From assembly GCA_036654455.1 (NCBI GenBank), contig JAVVRZ010000002.1:62001-126000 (forward strand): a stretch of DNA of 64,000 nt. Reading direction: 5' to 3'. Each line of letters starts with the position of its first letter. Position 1 is the stretch's first letter. Below, piece by piece: positions 60,925-64,000 of the stretch. This DNA is from Clostridia bacterium (lineage in GTDB: Bacteria; Bacillota; Clostridia; Christensenellales; CAG-314). The translations under genes were made by a program, and so were the position numbers. The notes under the pieces are model-generated. The model was not told the origin of the DNA. It saw only the letters and a list, made by a program, of their open reading frames with translations, and searched no databases.

Positions 60925-61764
60925 ATGACTTCTATATCTAATATTACCAACATAGCTTTGATGTATGACTTTGATAAAACTCTGTCTACTAAGGATATGC
61001 AAGAATACGACTTTATCCCCAGTCTATCTATGACTCCCACGCAATTTTGGACGGCATCTGACCAATTTGCAAAGCAACACAAGATGGACCATATACTGTC
61101 GACAATGTATTTAATGATAGACAAGGCAAAAAGAGGCAATATTAATTTGTCGCAAGAAAGTCTTCGTGAACAAGGCAAACAAATTGAACTTTTTCCGGGC
61201 GTGCTAGACTGGTTTGAACGCATAACAAATTACGGCTTAACTTTGGGACTTAACGTACGACACTATATAATATCTAGCGGACTGAAAACTATGATAGAAG
61301 GCACTCCCATCGCTAAATATTTTACTCAAATCTTTGCAAGCGACTTTTTATACGACCAACAAGGTTTTCCAGTTTGGCCAAGTATGGCTATTAACTTTAC
61401 CTCAAAGACACAATTTCTATACCGCATTCACAAGGGCGTTGAGGATACCGCCGAACATATCAAACTCAACCGCAAACAAGATAAAAACGAAGTTCAAGTG
61501 CCATTTTCCAATATGATATATTTTGGCGACGGCTTTACCGACGTGCCTAGTATGAAACTTACTCGTCTTAACGGCGGTTATTCGGTAGGGGTTTATCAAA
61601 ATCAAGATAACAATTATTTGGTTGCCGACGACCGTGTTAGTTTCTACGTGCCTGCCGACTATCGAGAAGGCTCGCTTTTAGACAAAACCATTAAAGCTAT
61701 AATCAATCGTATGTCGGCAGACGCCGAGCTAGCAAAACTTGGCTGGGATAAATTAGTTGATTAA
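60925..61764 (+). CDS. HAD-superfamily phosphatase (HAD-IB/PSPase-like)
   Basis: This 279-aa cytosolic protein has motif I YDFDKTLS (Asp nucleophile near residue 14), motif II in YIISSGLK (about 117), a lysine-containing region, and motif IV YFGDGFTDVPSM (about 200). A helical cap follows motif I. Such proteins are phosphoserine-phosphatase-like hydrolases; the substrate is unknown. AAGGAG lies 6 nt before the ATG and it has its own promoter, divergent from lplA. Confidence 0.88.
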   Translation: MTSISNITNIALMYDFDKTLSTKDMQEYDFIPSLSMTPTQFWTASDQFAKQHKMDHILSTMYLMIDKAKRGNINLSQESLREQGKQIELFPGVLDWFERITNYGLTLGLNVRHYIISSGLKTMIEGTPIAKYFTQIFASDFLYDQQGFPVWPSMAINFTSKTQFLYRIHKGVEDTAEHIKLNRKQDKNEVQVPFSNMIYFGDGFTDVPSMKLTRLNGGYSVGVYQNQDNNYLVADDRVSFYVPADYREGSLLDKTIKAIINRMSADAELAKLGWDKLVD

Positions 61765-61853
61765 TTGACAAAATTGACAAAATTGACTTATATAGCAACA
61801 AACGCTAGTGAAGCTTAAAAAAACAATCTGGTTTTTGATACTATAAACCTAAA

Positions 61854-61994
61854 AATTTGGACAAAATACAATAAAGATTGAGTAAAATTTAGCTCAATAA
61901 AATTTGGACAAAATACAATAAAGATTGAGTAAAATTTAGCTCAATAAAATTTGGACAAAATACAATAAAGATTGAGTAAAATTTAGCTCAATCT
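61854..61994 (+). repeat. Three tandem 47-bp units, each containing a terminator-like hairpin
   Basis: Units begin at 61854, 61901 and 61948 with AATTTGGACAAAATACAATA and are essentially identical apart from the last few bases of the third. Each holds ATTGAG...CTCAAT inverted arms. Confidence 0.9.
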
Positions 61995-62000
61995 TTTTTA
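61967..62000. terminator. Intrinsic terminator formed by the last 47-bp unit
   Basis: Stem AAAGATTGAG / CTCAATCTTT with a 10-nt loop, followed on the plus strand by TTTTTT. Only this copy has the T run. Confidence 0.75.
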
Positions 62001-62019
62001 ATATTATAGATAAACCCAC

Positions 62020-62679
62020 TTACTTTTCAATTTGCCTATGACTCTTAGTCTTATATCTTGACATTATTCGGTCAAGGGCAAAAAAAAGTAAACTAACGAC
62101 TAAAAAACTTACCATAAGTAGGCTTACATATTTAAGAACTTGCCCTATTCCTAACAAATCAAAATCTAAAAAAAAGTATGGATAGCGTGTTTTTACGCCG
62201 TCAACATTAAAAGTTCCGCCTAAAAAGGCGTAGCCGTAGCAATATAGGGGATATAATAAAAAAATTGAAAGGTAACTAAACGAATGCCACCACTTGATTA
62301 ACCCCTTGTTGTCATATAGACAGTAGTCAACAAAAATTAACGAGGGCGCTAAGTAGTGCAATATAAAACTAGAAAAAGTAAGCTCGGTAGAAATATCTAT
62401 TAAACTCATTGCGGGAGTAAGCACAAAACCATATATTACAAAAGTAACCAAGATGCCCTGTGTGACTAGCATCTTGGCAAATTGAAGTTTTTGACTAAAT
62501 CCCCCGTTAATTGTTTTTACTAATACAAAACAAAATACCACCAAAGCGCCAAAATTACTCAGCACAGTAAAATAGAAAAAGCTAGGTACAATGTCGCTTT
62601 TTCCTAAAAAGTGTGTTGTTAAGCCCACAATCTCGCAAATAACTATTAAAAATTTATTGATAATCGATAGCTTTCTCAT
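62020..62679 (-). CDS. Pr6Pr-family membrane protein
   Basis: This 219-aa protein has six predicted membrane helices. The HYLAPSLIFVDYCLYDNKG segment (about 130-150) and YPLYCYGYAFLGG followed by YPYFFLDFDLLG are characteristic of the Pr6Pr family, of unknown function. The start at 62679 (MRKLSIIN) has AAGAGG just upstream; a TTG frame to 62706 is less likely. It ends at the triplicated terminator unit shared with the converging HAD gene. Confidence 0.7.
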   Translation of the reverse strand: MRKLSIINKFLIVICEIVGLTTHFLGKSDIVPSFFYFTVLSNFGALVVFCFVLVKTINGGFSQKLQFAKMLVTQGILVTFVIYGFVLTPAMSLIDISTELTFSSFILHYLAPSLIFVDYCLYDNKGLIKWWHSFSYLSIFLLYPLYCYGYAFLGGTFNVDGVKTRYPYFFLDFDLLGIGQVLKYVSLLMVSFLVVSLLFFALDRIMSRYKTKSHRQIEK

Positions 62680-62820
62680 ATCGCCTCTTATAGATATATT
62701 GCTCAAAACTTACTTTTTTTATCCAGAATAAAAATTGACGGCTTAATAAATATCAATATCGTTGACTTATAATATTTCTTCAATTACAATATCACTATAA
62801 TAAAAAAGGAGCGACATCAA

Positions 62821-63297
62821 ATGCAATTAATTAAAATAACTATGGAAAACGACAAAACTATGGTTGCCGAATTATACGAAGAAATTTCGCCTATTACAGT
62901 TGCTAACTTTGTAGAATTGGTTAAAGCTAACTTCTATGACAGCTTAATCTTTCACCGTGTAATTAGTGGTTTTATGATACAAGGCGGAGACCCAAAGGGT
63001 ACGGGTATGGGCGGTAGCAAAAAGACAATTAAAGGCGAATTTAGTTCTAACGGCATAGCTAACAGCCTTAAACATACCAGGGGCGTGCTAAGTATGGCTC
63101 GTTCAAATTCTCCAAATAGCGCAAGCAGTCAATTCTTTATTATGCACAAGGATAGCCCCCATCTTGACGGTCTTTACGCTAGCTTTGGCAAAGTAATTAC
63201 AAACTTAGAAGTATTAGACGAAATAGCTTCTACAAAAACCGATTATAACGATAAACCTATCGTTCCGCAAGTAATCAAAAAGATTGAATTAATCTAG
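62821..63297 (+). CDS. Cyclophilin-type peptidyl-prolyl cis-trans isomerase
   Basis: This 158-aa enzyme catalyses proline isomerisation in protein folding. It has the cyclophilin core FHRVISGFMIQGGDPKGTGMGG (read in parts, about 41-62), SMARSNSPNSASSQFFI with the catalytic region (about 100-117) and LDGLYASFGKVI. There is no signal peptide, so it is cytoplasmic. AAAGGAG lies upstream of the ATG and a strong terminator follows. Confidence 0.95.
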   Translation: MQLIKITMENDKTMVAELYEEISPITVANFVELVKANFYDSLIFHRVISGFMIQGGDPKGTGMGGSKKTIKGEFSSNGIANSLKHTRGVLSMARSNSPNSASSQFFIMHKDSPHLDGLYASFGKVITNLEVLDEIASTKTDYNDKPIVPQVIKKIELI

Positions 63298-63366
63298 ATT
63301 ATTTAAGCTATATAATAGTTTAAATTAGTTACCAAACTATTTATAATTTTAATTTACCACCTTATT

Positions 63367-63397
63367 ACGGCTACAACCTCAAATGTAGCCGTTTTTT
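63367..63397 (+). terminator. Terminator of the cyclophilin gene
   Basis: Stem ACGGCTACA / TGTAGCCGT with an 8-nt loop, followed by TTTTT. Confidence 0.9.
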
Positions 63398-63428
63398 ATG
63401 CAAAAAAATTTATCAAGTATGTAATTTT

Positions 63429-63457
63429 TTGAAATATTTGGCAAAAATTACTATACA
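63429..63457 (+). promoter_or_regulatory. Promoter of the nitroreductase-like lipoprotein gene
   Basis: TTGAAA (63429-63434), 17-bp spacer, TATACA (63452-63457), then AAAGGAG before the ATG at 63483. Confidence 0.6.
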
Positions 63458-63482
63458 ACTTTAATTAAAGGAGAATAAAAAA

Positions 63483-64000
63483 ATGAAGAAACTAAGAATA
63501 GTCGCTTTGTTTGTAGTGTTAATTCTTGCTATTTCTTGTTTTGTCGCTTGCGGTCAAGACCCTGCTAACGACGCTGAGATTAAAAAGCTTCAAGAGCAAC
63601 TCACCGCAAAAGAAACAGAAATTAAGAACCTAAAAGAACAAGCGAAAGGCAAAATTAATCCGGCTACCGATTACGCAGAGTGGTTCAAAGAACAAATTTG
63701 GCGAACGGTAAATAACGGCAGTTGGAGCGAAAACGAAGCCGACAAACCCACAACGGCTCAAATTGAAACCATGCTTGCATTTGCCTCTAAAATGGCTTGC
63801 TCGGGCGGAAAAGGCGACTACTTTATGGTAGCTATTCCAGACTATAACGAACAAGTTAAGGCGGTAGGTCAGGTCGATACCGCAAAACGAGTTACAAAAG
63901 GCACGGTAACCATTCTTGTCTTTGGCGATAGAATATATTCTAACGCATTTAAAGAGGGCTATAAGATTAAAAATCCCGACTTTGTAGCAGGCGGAGCGTA
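63483..64000 (+). CDS. Nitroreductase-like lipoprotein, truncated by the window edge
   Basis: The frame stays open to the window end (172 codons seen). The N-terminus MKKLRIVALFVVLILAISC continues to FVAC, a lipobox with Cys at residue 23. A short coiled coil follows (about 32-55, EIKKLQEQLTAKETEIKNL), then a region resembling the start of nitroreductase-fold flavoproteins (TAQIETMLAFASKMACSGG, DYFMVAIPD, GTVTILVFGD). A surface-attached flavoprotein would be unusual; the assignment needs the missing C-terminus. Confidence 0.55.
   Translation, partial: MKKLRIVALFVVLILAISCFVACGQDPANDAEIKKLQEQLTAKETEIKNLKEQAKGKINPATDYAEWFKEQIWRTVNNGSWSENEADKPTTAQIETMLAFASKMACSGGKGDYFMVAIPDYNEQVKAVGQVDTAKRVTKGTVTILVFGDRIYSNAFKEGYKIKNPDFVAGGA

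Noticed and set aside
61854-61994. Possible CRISPR-like array
   Set aside because: The three 47-bp units are directly abutting with no spacers, and no cas gene is present.
1-64000. Prophage, transposon, integron or plasmid segment
   Set aside because: No transposase, integrase, phage structural gene, attachment-type repeat or abrupt composition change was seen.

Overview
This window looks like part of a low-GC, Gram-positive-type (Firmicutes/Clostridia-like) chromosome, probably from an uncultured gut or anaerobic lineage such as the Christensenellales. That placement is inference. The signs are AT-rich intergenic DNA with TTGACA/TATAAT promoters and GGAGG ribosome sites, many lipoboxes, WhiA next to a PHP-type DnaE, a split glycine decarboxylase (GcvPA/GcvPB), an archaeal-type ProS and an RsgI-like anti-sigma factor. 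No prophage, insertion sequence, CRISPR array, rRNA or conjugation gene is visible. This is core chromosome with lineage-specific surface-protein genes set into it.

Layout. 1-311: tail of an FtsX/MacB-type permease. 543-5773 (minus): polyamine ABC transporter operon (XRE-cupin regulator, potA, potB, potC, potD) with twin direct repeats upstream of its promoter. 6054-11655: tcdA with a small membrane protein, a LURP-one-like protein, and a DUF362/acyltransferase/GltS-like operon. 12034-16483 (plus): a small membrane protein and a 1261-residue protein with a type IV prepilin N-terminus, whose gene carries a nine-C tract. 16958-24617: a PTS_EIIC-like membrane protein, two paralogous M3 oligopeptidases, a MATE exporter and a radical SAM protein. 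24848-32195: a 1182-residue tandem-repeat membrane-anchored protein and a heterodimeric ABC exporter. 32331-40088: dnaE, whiA, a PHP phosphoesterase, murB and an orphan solute-binding-like protein. 40414-42117: an MFS/GPH permease. 42488-47589: an envelope cluster of ECF sigma factor, RsgI-like anti-sigma factor, beta-sandwich membrane protein and lipoprotein. 47767-47843: tRNA-Arg(ACG). 48102-51270: a YhaO/YhaN-type nuclease pair separated by a 155-bp tandem duplication. 51382-55472: proS, a lipoprotein and an unknown protein. 55606-60765: glycine cleavage operon led by a lipoate ligase. 60925-64000: a HAD phosphatase, a triplicated terminator unit, a Pr6Pr membrane protein, a cyclophilin and a truncated nitroreductase-like lipoprotein.

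How the genes work together. The pot operon is a complete importer with its own regulator. The lplA-gcvT-gcvH-gcvPA-gcvPB operon supplies the P, H and T proteins and the enzyme that lipoylates H, but the dihydrolipoyl dehydrogenase must be elsewhere. The ECF cluster looks like an envelope-sensing regulon: the sigma gene and the downstream lipoprotein gene share an unusual upstream element with identical spacing. The clearest candidates for new biology are the giant, possibly phase-variable pseudopilin, the ECF regulon, and the recent duplications (155 bp at the nuclease pair, 297-bp repeats in the surface protein, 47-bp terminator units). Start codons were reassigned where a strong ribosome site favoured an internal ATG.
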